Assembly (NCBI RefSeq): GCF_000472785.1
Contig: NZ_AXAL01000017.1
Span: 1-64,000, forward strand
DNA length: 64,000 bases
Source: Mesorhizobium loti CJ3sym
Lineage (GTDB): Bacteria; Pseudomonadota; Alphaproteobacteria; Rhizobiales; Rhizobiaceae
Direction of reading: 5' to 3'
Numbering within the stretch: the stretch's first letter is position 1; every line of letters starts with the position of its first letter. Below are positions 1 to 7,687 of this stretch, in pieces. The notes under the pieces are model-generated. The model was not told the origin of the DNA, did no database searches, and was given only the letters and a program-made list of their open reading frames with translations. The translations under genes were made by a program, and so were the position numbers.

Positions 1-142
1 CAAGCCCGCTCTCGCCTTGCGCGCGAAAGCGCGCGATCAGCTTGTGCCCGCAGGTCCGGCCGATCCCGAAGCGACGGCACAGCGCACTCACATTCGCACC
101 CGGCGCCAGCGCCAGGCGCACAAATTCTTCCTTCTGGTTCAT
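1..142 (-). CDS. IS481-family transposase, N-terminal fragment (continues past window start)
   Basis: The ATG is at 142-140 and the frame is open to base 1, giving 47 codons. The peptide starts MNQKEEFVRLALAPGANVSA and continues with a CRRFGIGRTCGHKLIARFRA-type helix-turn-helix. This is the N-terminal DNA-binding region that precedes the DDE integrase core in IS481/IS3-like transposases. It is too short for an ORF caller because it runs off the edge. The catalytic domain is not in the window, so activity cannot be assessed. Confidence 0.8.
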   Translation of the reverse strand, partial: MNQKEEFVRLALAPGANVSALCRRFGIGRTCGHKLIARFRAQGESGL

Positions 143-196
143 CACGCTCCTGGCCTCGAATGGCAACACGAACCTCCCCGCGCAAAGCGCACGAAA

Positions 197-234
197 CTGT
201 TCGCGATGTCTTCGCACACCTGTTCGCGATGTCT
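197..234. repeat. Two 15-bp direct repeats in the IS upstream region
   Basis: CTGTTCGCGATGTCT occurs at 197-211 and again at 220-234, 23 bp apart, between the transposase start and the outer IS end. Repeats here are typical of transposase or promoter-control sites in insertion sequence termini; that role is inferred. Confidence 0.7.
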
Positions 235-345
235 CCGGTCCAAACAATAACCTGTTGTCCGCATCAGTGGGTAAATGCCGGACGGCGGTGTACCCGCCGA
301 TAACAATCTGGCGGACAGGCCGGGCGTGTTTCCGCGTAGTGGTAT

Positions 346-1428
346 CTACGCCACCTTGAGCCGGTAGCGGAAAACGGTGTGGTCGAGCAGCAGCCGGATG
401 CGCGGTTCGGCCTCGGTGGCCACTAGCCAGCTTGCCGCGATCATGGTCGCGCCGACGATTGCCATCGACAAGAGATAGGGCACTCCGGCACGGACCATCG
501 GTCCCAGCATTGCCGCACCGACGACGTCGTGGATCAGGTAGAGCGGATAGGTCATCAGGCCGATCCGCCGCCACCCGCTCCAGTTGAGGTCGAGCCGCAG
601 CGACGATGCCATCAAGGCGATGGCGACGAGAAAGACGAGGATTGGCGGCGCGAACAGCAACTGCTGCCCGACCTTCAGCATATGAACGTCGACCGAACTG
701 ACCATCTGCAACACAGCGCCGCCAAGGAACAGGGCGCAGAAAGCCAAGCGAGCAGTCGTCACCGCCTTGAACCGCATCAGCCAGAGCATGACGCCGGTTG
801 CGAAGAAGACGCCATGATGCACCCGTAGCAGGTCGAGCAAGCGTGTTTCGGCGAAGCCGGACCAGCCGAGCGGGTAGTAGAGGCACCAGAAAAGCGAGCT
901 GACCAGGCCGATGCCGATCGCCACGGCTTCCATCTGGTGGAACCGGCCGAGCCGCAGCACAGTCCAGACGACGGCATAGAAGGCAATCTCGATGCCGAGC
1001 GTCCAATAGACGCTGTCCACCCAAGGTGCGTAAGGAACGAACAGGCTCGTCCGAACGACCTTGATGACGGCGTCGGTTGGCCAGGTGAGACCGACCAGCA
1101 GCAGCACAGCCGCCGTGATGGGGGCGCAAATCCATACTGCCGGCGCCAGCCGTTTCACTCTTGCCTCGAAAAACCGCAGCGGCGTCGAATTCTCGGCGCT
1201 GAAGGCGATGACGAAGCCGCTGATGACAAAGAATATCTGGACACCGACCCAGCCGAATTCGACCCAGGCGCCCATTTCGGGCTGCGGGGGGACGCCGCCG
1301 GAGACCCGGGCCGACATGCCATCGGGATAGGCCCACACCCAGAAGCCGTAGTGATAGACCATAACCATTACGGCGGCGAGAAACCGCAGGATGTCGACAC
1401 CGCCAAACGTGATCTTTTTTTGAGCCAT
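346..1428 (-). CDS. Acyltransferase family 3 (OafA/YrhL-like) membrane protein
   Basis: This is an integral membrane O-acyltransferase of about 360 residues, a normal length for the family. These enzymes transfer acetyl or other acyl groups to extracytoplasmic glycans such as O-antigen, exopolysaccharide or Nod factor. The N-terminus has the family's first helix with LRFLAAVMVMVYHYGFWVW, containing the conserved histidine, followed by about ten hydrophobic segments and the motif FFVISGFVIAFS. I start it at the ATG at 1428 (MAQKKITFGG). An in-frame extension to 1524 adds 32 residues with no family similarity. The substrate is unknown; there is no polysaccharide cluster beside it. Confidence 0.85.
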   Translation of the reverse strand: MAQKKITFGGVDILRFLAAVMVMVYHYGFWVWAYPDGMSARVSGGVPPQPEMGAWVEFGWVGVQIFFVISGFVIAFSAENSTPLRFFEARVKRLAPAVWICAPITAAVLLLVGLTWPTDAVIKVVRTSLFVPYAPWVDSVYWTLGIEIAFYAVVWTVLRLGRFHQMEAVAIGIGLVSSLFWCLYYPLGWSGFAETRLLDLLRVHHGVFFATGVMLWLMRFKAVTTARLAFCALFLGGAVLQMVSSVDVHMLKVGQQLLFAPPILVFLVAIALMASSLRLDLNWSGWRRIGLMTYPLYLIHDVVGAAMLGPMVRAGVPYLLSMAIVGATMIAASWLVATEAEPRIRLLLDHTVFRYRLKVA

Positions 1429-1561
1429 GCGACCTTGTCGATGCCCCCCGACCCTGACTGTATTTCGGATTGCTGCATTGCACAATGAAAGTATTGCTTG
1501 CTGATGCGGGCGGCCCATCATCAAGCAAAGGCGGCGAACAACTACCGGGCGTGCCAGCGAC

Positions 1562-3469
1562 TCAAAGCCCGAATCCGCGCTCCTTCAGGATTGCGGTAAT
1601 CTCATCGAGAATGGCCGGGTCGTCGATGGTCGCCGGCATCGTCCACGCTTCCTTGTCGGCGATCTTCTGCATGGTGCCGCGCAGGATCTTTCCCGACCGC
1701 GTCTTGGGCAGGCGCTTGATCGTCACCACGGTCTTGAAGGCGGCAACCGGGCCGATGCGCTCGCGCACCAGTGCGACGACCTCCTTCTCGATGACGTCGC
1801 CGTCGCGCGCGACACCGGCGTTCAGCACCACGAAACCGAGCGGAATTTGCCCTTTCATAGCATCGGCAATGCCAACGACGGCGCATTCGGCGACATCGGG
1901 ATGCGCCGAGAGCACTTCCTCCATGGCCCCCGTCGACAGGCGGTGGCCGGCGACATTGATGATGTCGTCGGTACGGGCCATCACATAGAGGTAGCCGTCC
2001 GCGTCGATCATGCCGGCATCGGCCGTCTTGTAGAAGCCGGGGAACTCGTCGAGATAGGCTTGCCGGAATCGCTCGTCGGCGTTCCACAATGTCGGCAGGC
2101 AGCCGGCCGGCAGCGACAGCTTGACCACCACATTGCCGAGCGTGCCGCGTGGCACCTCGTGGCCGGCGTCGTCAAGCACACGGATGTCGTAGCCCGGCAT
2201 CGGCACTCCGGGCGAGCCGTATTTCACGGGCAAGAGGCCGAGCCCGGCCGGATTGATCGTCATTGGCGAGCCGGTCTCGGTCTGCCACCAATGGTCGACC
2301 ACCGGCACGTTGAGCTTCTGCTCGGCCCATTTGATGGTTTCGGGGTCGGCGCGCTCGCCGGCGAGGAACAGCGTGCGGAATTTCGACAGATCGTATCTGG
2401 GAACGAATTCGCCCTTGGGGTCCTGCCCCTTGATCGCCCGGAACGCCGTCGGCGCTGTGAACAGCGCGACGACGCCATGGTCCGAGATGACCCGCCAGTA
2501 GGTGCCGGCGTCGGGCGTGCCGATCGGCTTGCCTTCGAACAGGATGCTGGTGCAGCCATGCAGCAGCGGCCCGTAGACGATGTAGGAGTGGCCGACCACC
2601 CAGCCGACATCGGAGGCCGCCCAGAACACTTCGCCCGGCTTGACGCCGAACTCGTTTTCCATCGTCCATTTCAGCGCGACCATGTGGCCGCCATTGTCGC
2701 GCACGATGCCCTTGGGCTGGCCGGTCGTGCCTGAGGTGTAGATGATGTAAAGCGGGTCGGTGGCGAGCACCGACACGCAGTCGACATTGGCGCCGGCCGC
2801 CCGCTCGCGGGCGACGGCATCGGCATAGTCGATGTCGAAATGATCCTTCAGGTCGCAGCGCAGCTGGTCGCGCTGCAGGATCAGGCAGGCGTCCGGCTTG
2901 TGGCGGGACATCTCGATCGCCTTGTCGAGCAGTGGCTTGTAGGCGACGATCCGGCCTGGTTCCAGGCCGCAGGAGGCCGAGATAATCAGCTTCGGCTTGG
3001 CGTCGTCGATGCGGGTGGTCAGTTCGTGCGAGGCAAAACCGCCGAAGACGACCGAATGCACTGCGCCAATGCGGGCGCAGGCGAGCATGGCGATGGCCGC
3101 CTCGGCCACCATCGGCATGTAGATGATGACGCGGTCGCCCTTGCCGATGCCCCGGTTCTTCAGCACCGAGGTCAGCGCCACCACTTCGCGCTTCAACTCG
3201 GCATAGGTGAACTTCTTCACCGTTCCAGTGATGGCGCTATCATAAATCAGCGCGATCTGGTCGGCGCGCCCGCCGGCGACATGCCGGTCGAGGGCGTTGT
3301 AGCAGGTGTTGCAGGTCGCGCCGGTAAACCAGCGGCCATAGACGCCGGCGGTGGCATCGAACACCTTGTCCCAGGGCGAATACCAGTCGATGGCGGCGGC
3401 CGCGTCCGCCCAGAATTGTTCCGGGTCGCGTTTCCAGCCGTCATAGACCTCGTGATAGCGTGAAGCCAT
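1562..3469 (-). CDS. prpE: Propionyl-CoA synthetase (propionate--CoA ligase)
   Basis: This is an ANL-superfamily AMP-forming ligase of 635 residues that activates propionate (acetate less well) with ATP and CoA. The N-terminus (YHEVYDGWKRDPEQFWADAA) is the ACS N-domain in the PrpE form. The adenylate-binding P-loop YTSGTTGQPKG lies near residue 245. The WWQTETGSP motif is present, and the C-terminal KTRSGK motif near residue 593 carries the catalytic lysine that is commonly acetylated. It is transcribed alone and leftward. The short intergenic region with the divergent gene at 3621 contains a TTTGCAAA motif that may be its operator. Confidence 0.93.
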   Translation of the reverse strand: MASRYHEVYDGWKRDPEQFWADAAAAIDWYSPWDKVFDATAGVYGRWFTGATCNTCYNALDRHVAGGRADQIALIYDSAITGTVKKFTYAELKREVVALTSVLKNRGIGKGDRVIIYMPMVAEAAIAMLACARIGAVHSVVFGGFASHELTTRIDDAKPKLIISASCGLEPGRIVAYKPLLDKAIEMSRHKPDACLILQRDQLRCDLKDHFDIDYADAVARERAAGANVDCVSVLATDPLYIIYTSGTTGQPKGIVRDNGGHMVALKWTMENEFGVKPGEVFWAASDVGWVVGHSYIVYGPLLHGCTSILFEGKPIGTPDAGTYWRVISDHGVVALFTAPTAFRAIKGQDPKGEFVPRYDLSKFRTLFLAGERADPETIKWAEQKLNVPVVDHWWQTETGSPMTINPAGLGLLPVKYGSPGVPMPGYDIRVLDDAGHEVPRGTLGNVVVKLSLPAGCLPTLWNADERFRQAYLDEFPGFYKTADAGMIDADGYLYVMARTDDIINVAGHRLSTGAMEEVLSAHPDVAECAVVGIADAMKGQIPLGFVVLNAGVARDGDVIEKEVVALVRERIGPVAAFKTVVTIKRLPKTRSGKILRGTMQKIADKEAWTMPATIDDPAILDEITAILKERGFGL

Positions 3470-3490
3470 CCGTAACCTCCCCGGGAACTA

Positions 3491-3507
3491 TTTGCCGTCT
3501 TTGCAAA
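3491..3507. promoter_or_regulatory. Candidate short-chain acyl-CoA regulator (PccR/ScfR-type) site upstream of prpE
   Basis: TTTGCAAA is at 3500-3507, preceded by the degenerate copy TTTGCCGT at 3491-3498. It lies about 30 bp upstream of the prpE start. TTTGCAAA is the half-site reported for the propionate-responsive PccR/ScfR regulators of alphaproteobacteria. Only one half-site is perfect and the spacing is not the described one, so this is a tentative call. No regulator gene of this family is in the window. Confidence 0.4.
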
Positions 3508-3620
3508 CAGCCTATGCTGTTTTTTCCGGCGCTGTCTTGCCTGATTTTCGTCTGACGGGTCTCGTATTGACCCGGATCAGTGGTGTCGTGAAGTATGCGA
3601 CGAGGGGGAGATGTCAACCA

Positions 3621-4450
3621 ATGCGCCATCCATGGTCGATTGTGGCAAGCCCGGCGCGGGCCTTGATGATCGGCGCCATGCTTCTGGTCACGTCCGCAAC
3701 CGCTCAGGCTGGGACGCGGCCGCACGTCGTATCATCGGTTTCTCGCCCGACGGCGCCTACTTCGCCTTTGAGCAGTATGGCGAACTCGATGCCGGCGCCT
3801 CGGCTTCCGGTTATTCTGAGATCGACATCATCGACACCCGCACCGATGAATTCGTTGGCGGCAAGCCGATCCTGGTCGTCGATGAATCCGAGGAGTCGAC
3901 GCTGACGCTCGAACAGGCGAGGGCGCAAGCGGCCGCTAAGGCTGCCCCCATCGTTGCGAAATACGCCATTGCCATGCGCGGCCAGCAAACGGCCTCGGAC
4001 AAGTTTACTTTCCCGGGCGAGATCGTCGGCTACAGCGACATTTCCCGCCTCGAACAGATATCGCAGAAATGGCTTTCACCGCTCTATGACGAAACCGAGG
4101 TTTCGACGATCCAGCTTGATGAGATTCTGGCCAACAGTTCAGCCGATTGTTCAGCGAGCTTTGAAGACGCTCAGCAGGGCGACCAGGCTCTTCAAGGTGA
4201 TAAAGCAGGTAAGGCTCTTGGGTTCAAGCTGACGCTGCAGGGCCAGGACGGCAAGCCGTTCAAGACCTTGCATGAAGACAAGGCCGTGCCGGGCTCAAGA
4301 AATTGCCCGACCTCTTACAGCCTGTCGGAATCCTACGAATACACACCTTCCGGCAAACCGGCGGTGATTGTCGTTCTGGTGCAGCGCTTCAGCCAGGGCT
4401 TTGAAGGGCGCGATCGGCGCTTCATTGCCGTGACCGGCCAGCCACGCTGA
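3621..4450 (+). pseudogene. Secreted DUF2259-type protein, frameshifted after the signal peptide
   Basis: From the ATG at 3621, a signal peptide (MRHPWSIVASPARALMIGAM, then a hydrophobic stretch ending TATAQAG) reads in frame 3. The mature part (DAAARRIIGFSPDGAYFAFE, a DUF2259/COG5497-type start) reads in frame 2 to the stop at 4450. The two frames join cleanly at the GGG run 3711-3713: one extra G would give ...AQAGDAAARR. So one base is missing, either a real mutation or a homopolymer sequencing error. The mature part is intact, about 245 residues with two late cysteines. The family is a predicted periplasmic protein of unknown role. The in-frame ATG at 3611 without a signal peptide is a less likely start. 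Confidence 0.75.
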
Positions 4451-4453
4451 GAG

Positions 4454-4481
4454 ACCGGTCGATAGCCGCCTAACGACCGGT
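4454..4481. terminator. Hairpin downstream of the DUF2259-type gene
   Basis: ACCGGTCG (4454-4461) and CGACCGGT (4474-4481) form an 8-bp perfect stem with a 12-base loop, 4 bp after the stop. There is no clear T run, so it may be only a weak or Rho-assisted terminator between two convergent genes. Confidence 0.35.
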
Positions 4482-4506
4482 AATCATTGGACAAAAATCG
4501 ATCGCA

Positions 4507-4623
4507 CTATATCGGCAGAGCGACAAGCATGAGGCCTACGCCACCGAAGATCAAAATGGCTGCCGCCAGGGCTTTTCGATGACGTTCGAAAGTCGTCGGA
4601 GCCCGCTCCCAATTGTAACGCAT
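4507..4623 (-). CDS. 38-residue single-span membrane protein
   Basis: The ATG at 4623 opens a 38-codon frame ending in a TAG at 4507-4509. The peptide has a polar N-terminus, MRYNWERAPTTFERHRK, followed by about 20 hydrophobic residues (ALAAAILIFGGVGLMLVALP). That fits an N-in single transmembrane helix under the positive-inside rule. A good Shine-Dalgarno (GGGGAG) sits 7 bases before the ATG. No domain is recognised and the gene is too short for most callers. It is divergent from the PqqD-type cassette and convergent with the DUF2259-type gene. Its role is unknown. Confidence 0.6.
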   Translation of the reverse strand: MRYNWERAPTTFERHRKALAAAILIFGGVGLMLVALPI

Positions 4624-4696
4624 ACGCTATCTCCCCAAAACCCCAGGAGTCCTTACCTTACTCTGGGGAAGAAAGGCAACGGTCCTGCCGGTCAAC

Positions 4697-4837
4697 ATGC
4701 ATGTCCATGGCGTCATGGTGACGACTATTTCTGGGATGATTTTCGGCCGGGAGCAGGTGGCGGTGCATCTTTCGGCCGGGCAGGAATCCCTTGCAGGCGC
4801 AAAGCCGTATGGGCCATCTACCCCCGCCGGCAGATAG
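4697..4837 (+). CDS. Possible 46-residue ORF before the RiPP-like cassette
   Basis: An ATG at 4697 opens a 46-codon frame ending at a TAG, 52 bp before the PqqD-like gene. The peptide begins MHVHGVMVTTISGMIFGREQ and ends AKPYGPSTPAGR. Its position is where a RiPP precursor would be expected. It lacks a good ribosome site and the usual lasso leader pattern (Tyr-x2-Pro-x-Leu ... Gly ... Thr), so I list it only as a candidate. The rest of 4624-4888 shows no other convincing gene. Confidence 0.2.
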   Translation: MHVHGVMVTTISGMIFGREQVAVHLSAGQESLAGAKPYGPSTPAGR

Positions 4838-4888
4838 ACAGCGTCCCATCACCGCGCTATCTCATTTCGGGGTTTGTTGGGGGTCGAG

Positions 4889-5173
4889 ATGGAAATTGTC
4901 TCTGGAACTGTTTTGCGGCTGGCGGACGACGCCTCGGTCCAGCACGTCGGCGACGGTGCCGTCGTACTCCTGGCACGCAGCGGCCAGCTCTATACCTGCA
5001 ACGCCACGACCGAAGCCTTTCTCGACAAGGTCGACGGCGCGCGTAGTCTCGACCAGATCGTTGGCCTGCTTTGCGCGGAGTTCGAGGTCGACAAGGATAC
5101 GCTCGATGGGGACATGGCGGCACTGGCCACCGAACTGGTCTCGGAAGGTATCCTCGCCGCGCCGGTTGCCTGA
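4889..5173 (+). CDS. PqqD-family protein (RiPP recognition element / lasso B1-like)
   Basis: This 94-residue protein has the PqqD fold pattern: a beta-rich N-terminus (VGDGAVVLLARSGQLYTCN), an NATTEAFLDKVDG helix, then LDQIVGLLCAEFEVDKDTLD and a final helix. PqqD-like domains bind the leader of a ribosomal peptide and pass it to a modifying enzyme; in lasso systems this is the B1 protein. I chose the ATG at 4889, preceded by GGGGGTCGAG, over the TTG at 4874. The stop overlaps the next start (TGATG), so it is translationally coupled to the B2-like protease gene. Confidence 0.82.
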   Translation: MEIVSGTVLRLADDASVQHVGDGAVVLLARSGQLYTCNATTEAFLDKVDGARSLDQIVGLLCAEFEVDKDTLDGDMAALATELVSEGILAAPVA

Positions 5174-5607
5174 TGGCCGACGGTCCGCTCCTGCGTGCCC
5201 TGTTTCGCTGCCATCTCTGGGCAAGCGCGCGGCTGATGCCGCTTTTGATTGCCAGGCGCAGCTTCGAGGGGGTACTAAAATGGGCACCGCTCGCCTCCTC
5301 GACACCCTATCGCGGCCTGCCGGCCATCTACATCGTCGCCCGCGTCAACCGCACCGTGCGCCATCCCTGGCTGATGCGCGACCGCAGATGCCTCAGGGAA
5401 GGCCTGCTCGGCCATCGCTTCCTGCGCCTCGCCGGCTTCGATCCGGAGCTGCGCTTCGGTGTCGATCCGAAATCGCTGCAGACGCCACGCGTTTCGGCTC
5501 ATTGCTGGGTCTGCCTCGACGGCAGGCCGGTGGTTAGTGACAGCCTTCCCGGCATGGTCGAGATCTATCGCCACCATGCCGATGCTGCAAAGGTGCGTCC
5601 CGCTTGA
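5173..5607 (+). CDS. Lasso peptide B2-type transglutaminase-like cysteine protease
   Basis: This 144-residue protein matches the lasso biosynthesis B2 family (Transglut_core3), which removes the leader from a lasso precursor. Visible signatures are the hydrophobic N-terminal half, RRCLREGLLG with the likely nucleophile Cys73, and SAHCWVCLDG with His110 and a following Asp. The gene overlaps the PqqD-like gene by one base and the kinase gene by four, so the three form one operon. No asparagine-synthetase-like cyclase (the C protein) is in the window. The true substrate may therefore be elsewhere, or this is a non-lasso use of the enzyme. Confidence 0.82.
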   Translation: MADGPLLRALFRCHLWASARLMPLLIARRSFEGVLKWAPLASSTPYRGLPAIYIVARVNRTVRHPWLMRDRRCLREGLLGHRFLRLAGFDPELRFGVDPKSLQTPRVSAHCWVCLDGRPVVSDSLPGMVEIYRHHADAAKVRPA

Positions 5608-6590
5608 GCAGACCGTCTGTCGCCTATGGCCTCAACGGCCAGGTTCTCGGCATATCGGCCGAACGTCCCGAGCTGTGGCAGGATTTCGACAGGATGCTGG
5701 GCATCCTGCGCCTTGAAGGTGCTGTCGAGCCGGGCTTTCGCCTCGATATCGCGGAGACGGAAATCCTGGACGAGGCACCCGGCGGATCGCTCGTCTTCGA
5801 CGGCGAGATTCCGGAAGATGGCTACTGCCGGATGATCGTCGACGGTGCCACCGTCCATCTCATTTTTCCCGAACGTCAGACCGTTGCCATCAATGACGTG
5901 GAGGGCTGGGCTCAACTGAGGGTTCGTCGCGGCAGCAAAACCGCGTGGACACCATCGATGCTGGTGCTGGACGCCGCACTCGACGCTGGCGGTCAGCATA
6001 TGCTGCACACGGCCGGGCTGACGCTGCCGGACAACGACACCGTCGTGCTCATCCATGCGCCAAGCGGCACCGGCAAGAGCACGACATCGCTCGCCCTGGC
6101 AACGCAAGGTTTCGGCCTCTGTTCCGACGATGCCATGATCCTGAATGTCGCTTCGGATCGACCCATGGCATGGGGGCTGCCACGCCACGCCAAGATCCAC
6201 GAGAACACCGCCCGAATGATCCCGGAGGTGTCGCCATGCCTTGGTCCATCATGGGACCGCAACGGCGAACAGGCCGTCTCGCTGGAACGGTTGAGTGAAA
6301 TTATACGCATCGAAAGCCCGGTCGCCAGGCCGGTAGCCGCGCTCCTGCACCTGGCGCGCTCCGCCGACAGGGAGACCCGGCTCGTGCCCATGGCCCGGAC
6401 CGACGCGATGGTGGCGCTGGCCATGGACAATGTCCGCACCGGCATGACCGGCCTGCTGCCGTCGCAGAAACGCCGGCTGGCAACGATCGGCAGACTGGTC
6501 TCGTCGGTGCCGACCTTCACGCTGGAAGTCGGCGCACGCCCGGCCGACGCGGCGGCGCTGATAAGCGCCACATTGACCGGGCAGGACTGA
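5604..6590 (+). CDS. HPr kinase-like (HprK-related / lasso-kinase-like) protein
   Basis: This 328-residue protein has a C-terminal HprK-type P-loop domain. The Walker A PSGTGKSTT is at 153-161, followed by CSDDAMIL with Asp175-Asp176, as in bacterial HPr kinases and in the kinases of paeninodin-type lasso clusters that phosphorylate a C-terminal serine. The first 130 residues form a separate domain that I do not recognise. It starts with TTG, overlapping the TGA of the B2 gene. The target could be a peptide, a protein or a small molecule; the cassette context favours RiPP tailoring, but that is inference. Confidence 0.75.
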   Translation: MSRPSVAYGLNGQVLGISAERPELWQDFDRMLGILRLEGAVEPGFRLDIAETEILDEAPGGSLVFDGEIPEDGYCRMIVDGATVHLIFPERQTVAINDVEGWAQLRVRRGSKTAWTPSMLVLDAALDAGGQHMLHTAGLTLPDNDTVVLIHAPSGTGKSTTSLALATQGFGLCSDDAMILNVASDRPMAWGLPRHAKIHENTARMIPEVSPCLGPSWDRNGEQAVSLERLSEIIRIESPVARPVAALLHLARSADRETRLVPMARTDAMVALAMDNVRTGMTGLLPSQKRRLATIGRLVSSVPTFTLEVGARPADAAALISATLTGQD

Positions 6591-6599
6591 ACCGGAGGT

Positions 6600-7622
6600 T
6601 CAGGCTACGTATGGCTTGGCCTTGGCCAGCCGCTGGATCCAGCGGAAGGCATCGCGGCGCAGGCGCGAGCCGATCTTTTCCCGGGAATTGACCCTGAGCA
6701 GCGTGTTCGTTGTGATCAGCCGCTTGGCCAATCGGATCGAGAGGTCCGGCTTGATCCGCCCGGCAAGCTCAAGCGCATGCTGTTCGTCGAACAACTGGCC
6801 GGTCACATTGAGCACGATCGCGAGTTCGAGTTCGATGCCCGTCATGCGCGCCGCGTCGAGCAGGCGAGTTTCCGATTCCGCCGATTGCAACGCCCGCACG
6901 CCTTGCAGCACGTCGACGCAAAGCTGCAGCCGGTGGAATTTGTGCCCGCCCGCGGCGTGCACGATGGCGATCGTCAGCAACGCGGCAGGGGTGTCCGTCG
7001 CGTCGCCGTCGATGATGCCCAGTTCGCGAAAACCCAGCGACAGGCGCCGGCGCATGCCGGTGTCATGCACCAGGTCGCCATGCAGTTCGACGAGCAGGCT
7101 GGAATTCTCTTTCTCCAGCCATTTGAATTCCTGCAACTGATAGGATTCGGCCTCGTTGCTGCCGAGCTCGAAACCGCATGCCGCGATGACCTGGTTTGCC
7201 GGTGCAAGATTGGCGGGCTCGACGAGGATATCGATATCGGTGAATGGCCTGTCGGATACGTTGCGGTAGAGTTTTCGCGCGAAGACCGGTCCCTTGACAA
7301 TCCGCGCCGGGATGCCTTGCGCCACCATTCCCTTCATGATGCGGTCGCCATGATATTGCAGCAGCATCGACTGGCCGGTGGCGATCGTCGCCTTATCGCG
7401 CAAATCGTCGAGCTTCTCCCGCAAACCGGCGTCTGGCGGCAGACGCGCGTCACCGCTCTCCTGCAATTTGCGCAGCATGATCGGCAGGATGCCGTGGAAT
7501 TCGGCATTGTCGAGCAGCGCCGACAGAGCCTTTGCCGACAGATTGTCCTCGACCGCCGCGGCCTCCGGATCGGCGAAGCGCAGCAGCAGTCTTTCTTCAG
7601 CGGAGGTGAGGGATGGCAGCAT
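6600..7622 (-). CDS. Nucleotidyltransferase family protein (NTP_transf_5 type)
   Basis: This 340-residue protein resembles the uncharacterised nucleotidyltransferase family often found beside lasso B2 and HprK-like genes. The core shows GIPARIVKGPVFARKLYRNV, then RPFTDIDILVEP with the metal-binding Asp129-x-Asp131 pair. It is convergent with the kinase gene, with only 9 bp between stops, and lies 65 bp downstream of dhaK on the same strand. It could thus be read from the dha operon or from its own promoter. The ATG at 7622 is chosen over the adjoining TTG. Its acceptor substrate is unknown. Confidence 0.75.
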   Translation of the reverse strand: MLPSLTSAEERLLLRFADPEAAAVEDNLSAKALSALLDNAEFHGILPIMLRKLQESGDARLPPDAGLREKLDDLRDKATIATGQSMLLQYHGDRIMKGMVAQGIPARIVKGPVFARKLYRNVSDRPFTDIDILVEPANLAPANQVIAACGFELGSNEAESYQLQEFKWLEKENSSLLVELHGDLVHDTGMRRRLSLGFRELGIIDGDATDTPAALLTIAIVHAAGGHKFHRLQLCVDVLQGVRALQSAESETRLLDAARMTGIELELAIVLNVTGQLFDEQHALELAGRIKPDLSIRLAKRLITTNTLLRVNSREKIGSRLRRDAFRWIQRLAKAKPYVA

Positions 7623-7687
7623 CAACCGGACAAATGTTTAAGTGGATTGTCTGGAATGGTTGCAGAAAAGCGCTGCTGAAGCCAGCT

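Larger units (their letters stand above)
1..246 (-). mobile_element. End of an IS481-like insertion sequence, truncated by window edge
   Basis: The first 246 bases hold the start of a transposase gene reading leftward and its upstream region. Read on the minus strand, the outer end begins TGTTTGGACC at 246-237 and is followed by two copies of a GACATCGCGAACAG block. The terminal TGT and the HTH-type protein suit IS481-family elements. The other end lies outside the window, so completeness and any target duplication cannot be judged. The neighbouring acyltransferase gene at 346 ends in a normal stop and does not look interrupted. Confidence 0.7.

Noticed and set aside
3611..3710. ATG 3611 as start of the DUF2259-type gene
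   Set aside because: It would give no signal peptide; the frame-3 signal peptide and a one-base shift explain the locus better.
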